Part shown: piece by piece, positions 1 through 8,706 of the stretch
How positions within the stretch are numbered: position 1 is the stretch's first letter
Layout of the letters: each line of letters opens with the position of its first letter
NCBI GenBank assembly: GCA_027484825.1
Contig: JAIXSE010000021.1
Location: 124,001-188,000 of the forward strand
From: Rubrivivax sp.
Lineage (GTDB): Bacteria > Pseudomonadota > Gammaproteobacteria > Burkholderiales > Burkholderiaceae_C
Reading direction: 5' to 3'
Length of the DNA stretch: 64,000 nt
The notes under the pieces: model-generated
What the model saw: only the letters and a program-made list of their open reading frames with translations
Database searches by the model: none
What the model was told of the DNA's origin: nothing
Translations under genes and position numbers: made by a program

Positions 1-99
1 AACGAATTGATCGTTTCTACCGGTGCTTTCAAACTCGTGATAGGGCGCCAACTGCTTTTCGATGTCGTTGCCGATGACGAGGACTCCAAAGTGACTCAT
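1..99 (-). CDS. Phage-type small protein, N-terminal part (cut by window edge)
   Basis: The frame starts at an ATG at 99 and stays open to base 1, giving 33 residues beginning MSHFGVLVIGNDIEKQLAPY and continuing with HEFE. Proteins opening MSHFxVLVIGxxxExQLAPYHEFE are familiar to me from tailed phages and prophages; their function is unknown. A GGAGAA-like ribosome binding site lies just upstream on the minus strand. The rest of the gene lies outside the window. Together with the next three genes it points to prophage-derived DNA at this end. Confidence 0.6.
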   Translation of the reverse strand, partial: MSHFGVLVIGNDIEKQLAPYHEFESTGRNDQFV

Positions 100-198
100 G
101 TGGTTCTCCAGTGATCGTTGATTGAGAGGGAAAGTTCGTGAATTTGTTGGGGTGGACCGAGTCTTTGCCGTTGCCGGATGCGACAGGCCCAGCGTTGA

Positions 199-729
199 TC
201 AGGCAGCCTCGGCCAGCGCTTCCACCACGCCGCACCGGATCCAGTGGGCGCTGATGAGTGGGTCGAGGTCGGCGGGTGCTTCGCGCAGCGTCGCGAAGAT
301 CAGGCAGGTCTGCAGCTCGCCGGCGTCGGCCAGGATCGTCAGCCAGGCCAGCGCGTCGGATCGGCCCTTGGCGTCGAGCACGTCGTAGCGGTCCAGCAGC
401 AGGAATTGCAAGCCAGAGAGATGGCTGATGGCCTCGGCGAGCATGGCGTCCGCGCGCCAGCGCTCGGACTCGCTGAGCAACTGATAGGGGCGGCCGTCGG
501 CGGTGCGAATCGCCATGTCCTGACCCACAATCAGGCGCATCCATTCCGTGTCCACCGCCGACTGGGCCAGGCGCGCATTGAAGGGACCCATCGCCTCGCT
601 CAACAGCTCGCCTGGGATTCCATCGGGAGCCAGCGCCTTCGCACAGGCATCCCAGGCCACGACGTCCGCATGGTGCTCTGCGGCCTCGCGGGTTTTCTTC
701 TCGGCGGTATCGGCGGTATCGGCGGTCAT
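199..729 (-). pseudogene. C-terminal fragment of an SMC/Rad50-like phage ATPase
   Basis: About 176 residues. The readable part contains ALAPDGIPGELLSEAMGPFN, then a signature-like LLSESERWRADAML and a Walker-B-like hydrophobic strand FLLLDRYDVLD. These are hallmarks of the C-terminal half of SbcC/Rad50-type ATPases encoded by phages. The N-terminal half with Walker A and most of the coiled coil are missing. The frame can be pushed to an ATG at 834, but those 35 residues are arginine/serine-rich and look like translated noise, so I place the boundary at the ATG at 729. It is probably a decayed prophage gene. Confidence 0.6.
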
Positions 730-891
730 CGCGATGGCCACGCTCACCGGCGTTCCCAAGAGCGAGTTTGTGCGATGCCTGCTGGAGCGAGCGCTGTTTG
801 GCGAGTTCAACGTCATGCGCCGCAGTGTCGCCATCCGTGGGCGGGCGCGGCAATGGGAGCAAAGCCCGGCGGGTGATCGGGGGGGAGTGTG

Positions 892-1407
892 ATGGCACGC
901 CCGGGCATTCGCACCATTGACGACCTGCGGCAGCGATCACTGGTTGATCGGGTGACCGGCTGCTGGCGCTATCTGACGCCAACCGGAAATCCGATTCTGT
1001 GCCTGTAGTACGGACCGGTGGGGGAGCACCTGTCGATCGGCCAGGTCATCGCGCACCTGGTCACCGGCGCGCTACCTGAACCCGGCCAGGTCTGGCACCG
1101 CACCTGCAGGACTGCGGGCTGCGTCAATCCGGCCCACCGCTGCTGCGGTAATCGCAGCAGCCAGATGCTCAGCGCGGGCCTCGTGCGAAGTCCCCTCACG
1201 CGCGCCCGGATCGCCAAGGCCAAGCGTGAGCGGTCCAAGCTGACCCAGGAGGGTGTGCGGGCGGTAAGGGTGGAGCAGGGCACACTCGCCCAGATCGCCG
1301 GGCGGCATGGGATCTCGCTCGCCTCAGCGTCGAAGATCCGCCGCGGTGAGCAGCGGCCAGAGCTCGCGGCGCCCGCCAGCAGCGTGTTTAGCGGGAGGCC
1401 TCAATGA
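892..1407 (+). pseudogene. HNH-like endonuclease ORF interrupted by an in-frame TAG
   Basis: An ATG at 892 opens MARPGIRTIDDLRQRS, and the frame meets a TAG at 1006-1008. It then continues in the same frame (a GTG at 1018 is available) to 1407. After the stop comes WHRTCRTAGCVNPAH, which resembles the metal-binding H..C..C.NP.H core of HNH nucleases in phages. A region resembling a recognition helix follows (AQIAGRHGISLASASKIRRG). Apart from the stop it would be one ORF of about 171 residues. It overlaps the next ORF by four bases (ATGA). Readthrough or a sequencing error is possible, but decay fits the neighbours. Confidence 0.55.
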
Positions 1408-1736
1408 ACGGCGTGGACTGGCTGGCCCAGCGAATCATGGCCACGGCCAACGCCGACATGGCCACGAGTTCAGAGGAAGCGCTGCGGTTCAATCCTCGCC
1501 CGCCGGGCGTCATTCGGGACGGCAGTGCAACGCAGGCCGTGCTGTTGCACCTGCAGAGGTACCCGGGCCGCTATTTCCACCGTGCCCAGATCGTCACCGC
1601 CACCGCGCGCACCGAGCGGGCCGTGGACTGGGCGCTGATTTTTCTGCGGGCGCAGCGGCGCATCCAGGTGGTGGAGGACATCCAGCGCAATCCCAGGTAC
1701 TTCCGGTATGGCATCGCAAAGGACGGCGAAGCATGA
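1404..1736 (+). CDS. Small hypothetical protein of prophage type
   Basis: 110 residues starting MNGVDWLAQRIMATANADMA, with an ATGA overlap with the HNH-like ORF that implies translational coupling. The second half (AVLLHLQRYPGRYFHRAQIV, later RAVDWALIFLRAQRRIQVV) has the alternating pattern of a winged helix-turn-helix, but I do not recognise a named family. It ends just before the IS3 remnant. Confidence 0.5.
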   Translation: MNGVDWLAQRIMATANADMATSSEEALRFNPRPPGVIRDGSATQAVLLHLQRYPGRYFHRAQIVTATARTERAVDWALIFLRAQRRIQVVEDIQRNPRYFRYGIAKDGEA

Positions 1737-1762
1737 AAACACGATGTGGGCAGCACCGCACC

Positions 1763-1918
1763 ATCAACGCCGGGCTCGCCTTCTACAACCATTCGAGGCT
1801 ACATTCGGCGTTGGGCTATCTCAGCCCGATGCAGTTCGAGCAGCGCTGGCTGGGGGCGCAGTGCAAACCTGCCGCCTGATGATCGGTTTATGCACTCCGA
1901 TTTCCAGGGGCAACCTCA
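1763..1918 (+). mobile_element. IS3-family element remnant (C-terminus of OrfB and right end)
   Basis: The frame ending at 1879 reads FYNHSRLHSALGYLSPMQFE and continues QRWLGAQ. This is the characteristic C-terminus of IS3-family integrase-type transposases, just after the catalytic core. Everything upstream of about 1763 is missing. Between the stop codon and 1918 lies a short tail that, read on the minus strand from 1918, begins TGAGGTTGCCCC, typical of an IS3 terminal inverted repeat. The junction falls inside a reading frame on the minus strand (next entry), so the IS end truncated that gene. No other end is visible in the window. Confidence 0.7.
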
Positions 1919-2279
1919 CCATCAATCGGCTGATCTCCGCAGCCTGGCCGGGCGGCGGCAACTGCACGTTGTCAAAGAGCTGCGCGCCATGGGTCTGGAA
2001 TGGAAAGAGTCCTTGGGCATCCGGTCCCACCAGGCGAACATATCCGACCAGTTCATCGCGCAGGTTGAAGGTGGCGAAGTGATGAGAGATCGGGTCGCAC
2101 GCATCCACCTCCAGTCCGTCTGGATACTCAGCGGGCTGCAGAAAGCCACATTCCAGGCAGTAGACCTGGAATCGCAATGAATGGATGCTGCGCATGACCC
2201 TTTCGTCTTCCGCCAAACCGGAGAGCGGGACATGGCGGCTACGGAAATAGGGTGCGAAGTCGGGAATGATCGTGGACAT
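1919..2279 (-). pseudogene. PEP-CTERM/exosortase-associated acyltransferase, 3' truncated by the IS
   Basis: It starts at an ATG at 2279 (MSTIIPDFAPYFRSRHVPLS). It carries the FeeM-like N-acyltransferase pattern: FQVYCLECGFLQPAEYPDGL, then D..S.HF...., ELVGYVRLVGPD, PFQ...., and ends in AEISRLMV. Family members continue for about 100 more residues. Here the frame runs into IS3 sequence at 1918 and stops at 1821 with an unrelated tail. The family makes N-acyl amino acids or related signals in bacteria that carry EPS/exosortase systems. An intact longer relative lies at 38974-40275, so this is a broken second copy. Confidence 0.7.
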
Positions 2280-2413
2280 AGGCGACCTTTCCCGCAGTCT
2301 CGAGGGGGCGCACCGAAGATGCAACGCCCAAAGTTGGGGGGGCTGGTTTGCGGGATCCGTCGATTCATCCAGTGTTCTACGCGGGTTCAGCGAGGCAATC
2401 CGTCACCGCTCCA

Positions 2414-2974
2414 TCACACATCATCCTTCGGCACGATCCCCGCGTAATCCTCCGAATACACATACTCCCCAGCGAGCACCTGATCGACGTAAGTCCGGAA
2501 CCAGGCCTCGAAGCTATCGGCCTCGACCCCACGCTCCGCCATGTCGTGCCACATGGAAATGACCTGTCCCGTCTGTCCGCCCTCGGCGGGGGCCAGATCC
2601 AGGCAGAGGTGGTCACCGGCGCCGTTGTAGGTGAACGGAATCCACTTCGCGTTCCACCAATCGTCCCGAATGCCAAGCTCCGGTTCCGACTGAATGCCCG
2701 CAAAGTCGCCGCCGTCCAGCAACTGCTTCCAGACGGTCCATTCGCTGAGGATGCGCTGGGTGGACAGGTACTCGGTGCCGTCAAACAGCCCCAGGTCTTG
2801 CGACTGCCCGTTGTGCACCTTCAAGCACTCGACGAAGTCCTGCGGCAACTGGCACCCCAGCGCCGCTTCCAGCTGAGCAATCTCTTGCGCCGTCGCGGGC
2901 GGATTCAAAGCCGCCAGCCCCTCCGGCCAATGCGCGGCCAGCCACGCTTCCAGTTGTGTCCAAAGTTCGTTCAA
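2414..2974 (-). CDS. SMI1/KNR4 (SUKH) family protein
   Basis: 186 residues, start TTG at 2974 supported by GGAGAA upstream. The pattern matches the SMI1/KNR4 fold: an N-terminal W...E.W, then NPPATAQEIAQLEAALGCQL with LPQDF.E.LKVHNGQ, and later GLFDGTEYLS, WIPFTYNGAGDHLCLDLAPA and SFEAWFRTYVDQVLAGEYVY. In bacteria this superfamily is often an immunity or regulatory module for contact-dependent toxins. No toxin gene is adjacent, so its role here is open; it may be an orphan immunity gene. Confidence 0.85.
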   Translation of the reverse strand: MNELWTQLEAWLAAHWPEGLAALNPPATAQEIAQLEAALGCQLPQDFVECLKVHNGQSQDLGLFDGTEYLSTQRILSEWTVWKQLLDGGDFAGIQSEPELGIRDDWWNAKWIPFTYNGAGDHLCLDLAPAEGGQTGQVISMWHDMAERGVEADSFEAWFRTYVDQVLAGEYVYSEDYAGIVPKDDV

Positions 2975-3072
2975 TGCAGTTCTCCAGCAACCCCCCAGCG
3001 GCGGCTGAGGGGCTTCAGTGTCGCTGAGCGCGCGTGACCGTCAGCCCGCGCTCATCAGGACCGTCACGGCTC

Positions 3073-4905
3073 TCAGAACGACGCCCACTGATCATCCGCC
3101 CCCGGTGCGTCGGCAGCCAACGCCAATGGCTGCTTGGCGATCGGGGCAGGGCGTGGGGCGACTTGGGCCTTGGCGGCCGGAGCGGACGCTTTAACGCTGC
3201 TGGCTGCCGGCCGCTTGGTGGGCAGTGCACCGGCCTTGGCCGCTGTGGAGGTCCGGGAGGCCGCGGCAGGAGCCCCGGTTTTGGCCGCGCCGGATGCACT
3301 TGCCGCAGGCTTGGACACCGCGCCAGGCCGGCTCAGCGAAGCACTCCCGCTGGCCACTGCCGCGCCACCCCCCGCCAGCTTGAAGAAGTCCACCGCCTCC
3401 AGCAACTGCTGCGCCTGAATCTTCAGGCTTTCCGCCGCCGCGGCGCTTTCTTCCACCAGCGCCGCGTTCTGCTGCGTCACCAGATCCATCTGGCCCACGG
3501 CATCACCGACCTGGTGGATCCCGTTGCTCTGTTCCATCGTCGCGGCGGTGATTTCGCTGACGATGTCACTCACCCGTTTGATGGAGCCGACGATTTCTTC
3601 CATCGTCCGGCCGGCGCCATCCACCAGCGAATTGCCTTGCTCCACCTGCTCGACGTTGCTGGTGATCAGCGTCTTGATCTCCCGGGCCGCCTGCGCGCTG
3701 CGCTGCGCCAGGGTGCGCACTTCTGCGGCCACCACTGCAAAGCCCCGGCCCTGCTCCCCAGCGCGTGCCGCTTCCACCGCCGCATTGAGCGCCAGGATGT
3801 TGGTCTGGAAGGCAATGCCGTCGATCACCCCGATGATGTCGCCGATCTTGCGGCTGCTGTCGCTGATGCCCTGCATGGTGGACACCACATGCCCCACCAT
3901 CTCTCCGCCGCGCGAAGCCACTTCAGCCGCATTGCGGGACAGCCCATCGGCCTGACGCGCATTGTCCGCATTGCTCTGCACCGTGCTGCCCAGCTCCTCC
4001 ATCGTGGCGGCCGTCTGCTCCAGGGCGCTGGCTTGCTCTTCCGTGCGCTGGCTCAGGTCCTGATTGCCCTGGGCAATCTGCGCGCTGGCCGTGGCCACGC
4101 TCTCTGCATTGGAGCGCACCAGCCGCACCGTATTGACGAGCGCCTCTCTCAGCCGGTGAAGACCCTTCTGCAATTGACCGACTTCATCTTCGCGGTCCAA
4201 CACGACCTCAGCCGTCAGGTCGCCGGCGGCCAGTGTGTCCATGGAATCCACCAGGCGCCGGATCGGCTTGGTGATGCTGCCGGTAACGAGCAGGGCGGCG
4301 AAGACCGCCAAGGTCAGGCCCAGTCCGGCGGTAATCAAGATGGTCAGTTCAGCTTGATCGACCGACTTCTGGCTGCTCTTGGCGTCCTTGCTCATCAGGT
4401 CCGCCTGGAACTTGGACAGCTCCGTCAGGTTCTTCTCATAAGCGAGTTGTGCCGGCCGGAGCTGCGTCAGCAAGGTGTCGCGCAGGGCCGGGTCATTGGA
4501 CTGTGCCTGCGCGACAAAGGCGTCCAGCGCCTTCTTGTAGCCTTCGCGGGACACCAAGGCTTTCGCCATCAGCGCCTTGCCGTCTTCAGATTTGATCAGG
4601 TCCGCCAGCTTGTCATAAACCTCGGCGGCTTCCTTGCGGGATTCGGCCAATTGGTCCAACTGCGTCTTGCGCTGCTGTGCATCATCAAAGATAACGATGT
4701 TGCGGGTGAGCCTCGCTTGCTGGTTCAACTCACCGTCGATGTCCCGGACCATCATGACCTTGACGTAGCGGTCCTCGACGATCAGGTCGACCATGTCGTC
4801 GACCTTGACCAGCGCGATCCACGCCGAGGCCGCCAGCAGGAGCAGCAGCAGTCCTACCGCGCCGAAGCCCAGCCCCAGTTTCCACGCCACCCGAAGATTC
4901 TTCAT
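3073..4905 (-). CDS. Methyl-accepting chemotaxis protein with CheR-tether-like C-terminus
   Basis: 610 residues from the ATG at 4905, behind AGGAAGG. TM1 is near residues 10-30, followed by a helical periplasmic domain resembling a four-helix bundle (to about 185). TM2 is about 187-207, then a HAMP domain and the cytoplasmic signalling hairpin around 360-395 ([20 protein letters not shown], then [15 protein letters not shown]). An Ala/Pro/Lys-rich linker of more than 100 residues follows. The protein ends DDQWASF, which matches the xWxxF pentapeptide that tethers CheR/CheB in some receptors. It senses a ligand in the periplasm and signals to CheA. A start at 5016 is possible but has no good ribosome binding site. 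Confidence 0.93.
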   Translation of the reverse strand: MKNLRVAWKLGLGFGAVGLLLLLLAASAWIALVKVDDMVDLIVEDRYVKVMMVRDIDGELNQQARLTRNIVIFDDAQQRKTQLDQLAESRKEAAEVYDKLADLIKSEDGKALMAKALVSREGYKKALDAFVAQAQSNDPALRDTLLTQLRPAQLAYEKNLTELSKFQADLMSKDAKSSQKSVDQAELTILITAGLGLTLAVFAALLVTGSITKPIRRLVDSMDTLAAGDLTAEVVLDREDEVGQLQKGLHRLREALVNTVRLVRSNAESVATASAQIAQGNQDLSQRTEEQASALEQTAATMEELGSTVQSNADNARQADGLSRNAAEVASRGGEMVGHVVSTMQGISDSSRKIGDIIGVIDGIAFQTNILALNAAVEAARAGEQGRGFAVVAAEVRTLAQRSAQAAREIKTLITSNVEQVEQGNSLVDGAGRTMEEIVGSIKRVSDIVSEITAATMEQSNGIHQVGDAVGQMDLVTQQNAALVEESAAAAESLKIQAQQLLEAVDFFKLAGGGAAVASGSASLSRPGAVSKPAASASGAAKTGAPAAASRTSTAAKAGALPTKRPAASSVKASAPAAKAQVAPRPAPIAKQPLALAADAPGADDQWASF

Positions 4906-5119
4906 TTGCAGGTCCTTCCTGATTGATTTGATCGTGCATGAGGACTCGACAGCGGGCAAGAAGAAGCCCGACAACGAGCCACCAATGACCTTAATGAGTT
5001 TGGGGGCGCAGTTCAAACGGAAGCCGCGGAAATAATGGGGATGAAGCGGTCATCTGTCACTTGCCCGGCCAGACGCATGCACTGCAGTCCCCAAATCCCG
5101 CACACGCTCGGAGTCATCG

Positions 5120-5938
5120 ATGTGCAACCTCTATCACATGACCCCCAAGAACGACCTGGAGGTCTATGTGCGCCGCCATCTGGCCCGGCTGTGGCTGCCG
5201 GAGCATGAGCCGGCCAAGCCGTTTGTCGGGCCGTTCGATCCCGGGCTGTTTCTGCGGGCGGCATCAGAGGAGGCGGCTGCCCAGGGCCCGCAGGAGCGAC
5301 AGGGATTGCAGGGTCCTCAGGGACTACAGGGGCTACAGGGGCTACAGGGCGTGATCGGCCAATGGGGCCTGATTCGCCCGGGTGCGCCGGCTCGCAAGGA
5401 CATGATGCAGCCCAAGGCGGTACCCGGACGCAAGCCCGGCGCCCCGCGCCCGCGCACGACCAACAATGCACGCATCGAGACCGTGGCGACGTCGCCGACC
5501 TTTCGTGCCGCCTGGCAGGAAGGCCGGCGTTGCCTGATTCCCGCGAGTTGGTATCAGGAACCCAATTGGGAAACCGGAAAGAATATCTGGTGGCAACTCA
5601 AACGCGCCGACGCCCAGCCCTGGATGCTGGCCGGCCTCTGGAATGAATGGGTGGACCCGTCCACCGGCGAGCTGGTGCCCAACTTCACCCTGCTCACCTG
5701 CAATTGCGACGGCCATTCATTGCTGAGCCGCCTGCACAAGCCGGACCCGTCATTGCCCCCGCAGGCGCAGGACAAGCGGGCGGTGATCCACATCGAGCCG
5801 CAGGACTGGGCCGCCTGGCTGAACGGGTCGGTGGCGCAGGCGCAGGCCTTGTTGCGTCCCCAGGCCAGCGAATTCTTCGATCAGGCCGATGCCCGGACCA
5901 CCGACGAAGCCTTGGCCCTGCGCGTCGTCGGCGGCTGA
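5120..5938 (+). CDS. SRAP-family protein (YedK/HMCES type), abasic-site DNA crosslinker
   Basis: 272 residues, start ATG at 5120 behind GGAG. The SRAP hallmarks are Cys2 directly after the initiator Met (MCNLYHMTP), the Asn-bearing NNARIETVA, the RCLIPASWYQE segment carrying the candidate catalytic Glu, and a His in SRLHKPD. The family covalently traps abasic sites in single-stranded DNA through Cys2. Two oddities: the usual GFYEW is WYQEPNW, and a QG(L/P) repeat is inserted near residues 61-78 (see the repeat entry). No LexA box is visible upstream. Convergent with the DUF3667 gene. Confidence 0.9.
   Translation: MCNLYHMTPKNDLEVYVRRHLARLWLPEHEPAKPFVGPFDPGLFLRAASEEAAAQGPQERQGLQGPQGLQGLQGLQGVIGQWGLIRPGAPARKDMMQPKAVPGRKPGAPRPRTTNNARIETVATSPTFRAAWQEGRRCLIPASWYQEPNWETGKNIWWQLKRADAQPWMLAGLWNEWVDPSTGELVPNFTLLTCNCDGHSLLSRLHKPDPSLPPQAQDKRAVIHIEPQDWAAWLNGSVAQAQALLRPQASEFFDQADARTTDEALALRVVGG
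5300..5353 (+). repeat. In-frame 9-bp tandem repeat inside the SRAP gene
   Basis: Six consecutive 9-bp units beginning cagg, in the reading frame, encode QGL QGP QGL QGL QGL QGV. Two units are identical (caggggcta). The stretch lies in a loop not shared with typical YedK proteins. Because the unit is a multiple of three, copy-number change would alter length without a frameshift. Confidence 0.85.
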
Positions 5939-5941
5939 AGC

Positions 5942-5964
5942 CGCTCAGTGTCCCGCGCTGAGCG
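5942..5964. terminator. Hairpin between convergent genes
   Basis: CGCTCAG at 5942-5948 pairs with CTGAGCG at 5958-5964. It spans the ends of the SRAP gene (5938) and the DUF3667 gene (5945). There is no long T-run on either strand, so any terminator role is tentative. Confidence 0.4.
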
Positions 5965-6760
5965 CCAGCACCGTGATCACCATCACCACCGTGCCGATGC
6001 CCAGCATCACCTGATAGAGCAGGGTCAGCACCGCGCTGCGCCAGACGCTGCCCCACCACCCGAGGCGATAGACCCGCTTCATCGCCAGCAGCCCATACAC
6101 AAGCATCAGCGGGTACATGAGCATGGGCAGCCAGGCCGCCAGCTCCGCCACCAGTTCCGCCACGAACCAGAAGCTGTGCACATGCAGTGAGAAGACGAAG
6201 TGCTCCGCATATTTCATGCGCCGACTTCGCAGCATCGGCACTAGCAAAGCGGCAAAGACCGGCTGCATCAGCAGCAGGGTGTAGGGGAAGTATTTGTCCA
6301 GCATCGACTGGACCTGTGCGGGCTGGAGATGGGCGACTCGTTTGCCAAACTGACCCAGCTCCCGCTCGATCCAATGGCAGTCATTGGCCTGCACCGAGCA
6401 ATCGCGCACTTCCACGTGGCTCGGTTGATTCCACTGCACGCTGTGCTGGCCGAAGAAATGCAGGGCCACGAAGAAAAGAAAGCTCAGGCTCAGATACAGC
6501 CGCAGCGGCTGCACGTAATGTCTGCGCCGGCCGGCAAAGTATTCCAGCGTCAGCCGTCCCGGCTGGAAGAGTAGGGCGCCCAAGGACCGCCACAGCGGCC
6601 CTTCCAGAGCGACATAGTGGCCGATGAACTCATGAATGAATTCCCGCATCGAGGCCGGATGCAGCACGGCTTCCTGGCCACAGCCCGGACAAAAAGCGGC
6701 AGTGGCCGGCAGGTGCAGATGGCAGTTCGGGCAGACCTCGGGGCGCGCGTGGGCGGACAT
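5945..6760 (-). CDS. DUF3667 membrane protein with N-terminal zinc ribbon
   Basis: 271 residues, start ATG at 6760 behind GGAG. An N-terminal treble-clef/zinc-ribbon pair, CPNCH (residues 10-14) and CPGCG (25-29), is followed by the DUF3667 signature region (FIHEFIGHYVALEGPLWRSL, then LLFQPGRLTLEYFAGRRRHY). Several hydrophobic segments come next, including LYLSLSFLFFVALHFF and two or three near the C-terminus. It is an inner-membrane protein of unknown function. It is flanked by a convergent SRAP gene and an upstream co-oriented chemoreceptor gene. Confidence 0.85.
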   Translation of the reverse strand: MSAHARPEVCPNCHLHLPATAAFCPGCGQEAVLHPASMREFIHEFIGHYVALEGPLWRSLGALLFQPGRLTLEYFAGRRRHYVQPLRLYLSLSFLFFVALHFFGQHSVQWNQPSHVEVRDCSVQANDCHWIERELGQFGKRVAHLQPAQVQSMLDKYFPYTLLLMQPVFAALLVPMLRSRRMKYAEHFVFSLHVHSFWFVAELVAELAAWLPMLMYPLMLVYGLLAMKRVYRLGWWGSVWRSAVLTLLYQVMLGIGTVVMVITVLALSAGH

Positions 6761-6897
6761 TGCAGGCAGGGCTCCAATCCATGGGGCGCGTCAAACGACG
6801 GTCCCTCAACGGCCCGGCCCTGACGCGGTCCGGATGATAGGAGAGGCCGGCCTGCCATCCGGTCGGGGTAAATGCGCGGGCGCGACGGACCCGGACC

Positions 6898-8442
6898 TCA
6901 GACCTGGAAGGCTTCCACCGTCTTGAGCAGGCTGCGGGCCTGCTCGTCCAGGCTCTGGGCGGCGGCCGCACTTTCTTCCACCAGCGCTGCATTTTGCTGA
7001 GTGGCCTGGTCCATATGCGACACCGCCACATTGACCTGGCCAATGCCGCTGCTTTGCTCCGACGCCGCCGACGAAATCTCCCGGATCAATTGCGACACCT
7101 TGTCCACTTGCGACACGATCTCGTGCATGGCGGACCCGGCCAGCGACGCATGATGGGCGCCAGCTTCCACCCGTTCAATCGACACGCCGATCAGGCTGTT
7201 GATCTCCTTGGCCGCCTGTGCGGAGCGCTGCGCCAGGGTGCGAACTTCCGCCGCCACCACCGCAAAGCCCCGGCCATGCTCGCCAGCCCGCGCGGCTTCC
7301 ACCGCCGCATTCAGGGCCAGGATGTTGGTCTGGAAGGCAATGCCGTCAATCACGCTGGTGATGTTGCCGATCTTCTTGCTGGAATCGGTGATCTCATTCA
7401 TGGTGGTGACCACATCGGCCACCACCGAGCCACCCTTGTCGGCGGAGGCGCTGGCCGCCGAAGCCAGTTCGGCCGCCTTGCGGGCCGAGGTGGCGCTTTC
7501 CGACACATTGCTGGTGAGTTGTTCCATCGAGGACGCCGTCTGCTGCAGGGCACTGGCCTGCTGCTCGGTGCGGCCGGAGAGGTCGAGGTTGCCGGCCGCG
7601 ATCTGGCCGGCGGCGGTGGACACCGAATCCACGCCCTGTCGCACCGAACTGACTACCTGGCGCAGGGCGCGGGTGGTCTGATCCACGGCGCGCAGCAGGT
7701 CGCCCATCTCATCCTTGCGCGTCACCGTCAGGTCGGCCGTCAGGTTGCCGGAGGCCACGCGGTTCAGCGCCTGCACCGCCTCGTCCACCGGGCGGGTGAT
7801 CGAGCGGGTGATCAGCACACCGGCCGCCACTGCAAACAGCACCGCCAGCACGCCGCCCCCGACCAGCACGCTCACGGCCCGGGCCATGGCCTTGTCCGCA
7901 GCCTCACCGGCCTTCTCCATGCGCGACTCCTCATGCAGGGTGAAGGCCTCCAGTTCCTTCATGTAGTCCAGCTGCGGGACACGCACCTTGTTCAGCAGCG
8001 CCAGGCGGGCGCCGTCCACATCATCGGCCTTGGCCTTTTCGACGAACAGCGCCAGCTGTTCCCGGTAGATGCGGCGCTTGTCCACGAGCTTGGCCAGCAT
8101 GGCCTTGCCTTCGTCGGACACCATCATCGGCGTGAGGGTGCGAAAGGCTTCATCGACCACCGGCAACTGGTCCAGCAGCTTTTGAAGTTCGGTGGCGCGC
8201 TGGCCGGCATCGCTCACGATCAACAGGTTGCGGGCCGAGCGCGCCTGCTGATTGACCGCGCGCGACATGATGGCGGCCTGCTTGACCTTGGGGTAGGCGT
8301 CGTCGGTGATGTTGTCGACCTGCGCCCCCACCCCCTTCAGTCCTGCATAGGCCAACAGGCTGATGGCCACCAGCAAAGCACAGACGCCGGCAAAGGCCAG
8401 CAGCAGTCGTTTCCCGATCTTGATGTTGTCGATGATGAGCAT
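6898..8442 (-). CDS. Methyl-accepting chemotaxis protein
   Basis: 514 residues starting [22 protein letters not shown]1 is about 13-33. A periplasmic helical-bundle ligand domain contains [15 protein letters not shown], a motif common in Burkholderiales receptors. TM2 is near 187-212, then HAMP and the signalling tip near 367-392 ([20 protein letters not shown]). It ends [11 protein letters not shown] and, unlike the receptor at 3073, has no WxxF tether. Two paralogous receptors lie within 5 kb and a third at 43632; no che kinase genes are in the window. Confidence 0.93.
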   Translation of the reverse strand: MLIIDNIKIGKRLLLAFAGVCALLVAISLLAYAGLKGVGAQVDNITDDAYPKVKQAAIMSRAVNQQARSARNLLIVSDAGQRATELQKLLDQLPVVDEAFRTLTPMMVSDEGKAMLAKLVDKRRIYREQLALFVEKAKADDVDGARLALLNKVRVPQLDYMKELEAFTLHEESRMEKAGEAADKAMARAVSVLVGGGVLAVLFAVAAGVLITRSITRPVDEAVQALNRVASGNLTADLTVTRKDEMGDLLRAVDQTTRALRQVVSSVRQGVDSVSTAAGQIAAGNLDLSGRTEQQASALQQTASSMEQLTSNVSESATSARKAAELASAASASADKGGSVVADVVTTMNEITDSSKKIGNITSVIDGIAFQTNILALNAAVEAARAGEHGRGFAVVAAEVRTLAQRSAQAAKEINSLIGVSIERVEAGAHHASLAGSAMHEIVSQVDKVSQLIREISSAASEQSSGIGQVNVAVSHMDQATQQNAALVEESAAAAQSLDEQARSLLKTVEAFQV

Positions 8443-8624
8443 GGAGGCGTCCTGGTGTCGCGAGGCATGAGGAAAGATGCGCGACTGTAGGAGGCCTGCC
8501 GTGCGCCGTCAGTCGGGGCCGCCGCCCTCCGGGCGTGAGGGGATCCACCAGGATGGCGTACAGCATCCCCCTACGCAGAAACCGAGGCAGGTCGCACCCC
8601 CGCCAAAGACGGAGACCGGGGTGA

Positions 8625-8653
8625 TTGGCAAAAATACTGTATGCGTATACAGT
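8625..8653 (+). promoter_or_regulatory. Promoter overlapped by a LexA (SOS) box
   Basis: CTGT ATGCGTAT ACAG at 8637-8652 is a perfect CTGT-N8-ACAG SOS box flanked by TA and T. It overlaps a sigma-70-like promoter: TTGGCA (8625-8630), a 17-bp spacer, then TACAGT (8648-8653). LexA binding here would block the promoter, which points at the gene starting at 8707. Confidence 0.8.
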
Positions 8654-8706
8654 TGTCGCATGCCTTCCATGGTTTGCCTCCCACAACTGGGAACAAAGGA
8701 ACAGAC

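Noticed and set aside
3034-8490. Long antisense frames across the chemoreceptor genes (630 and 498 codons)
   Set aside because: His/Arg/Gln-rich translations with no family features, overlapping clear chemoreceptors on the other strand.
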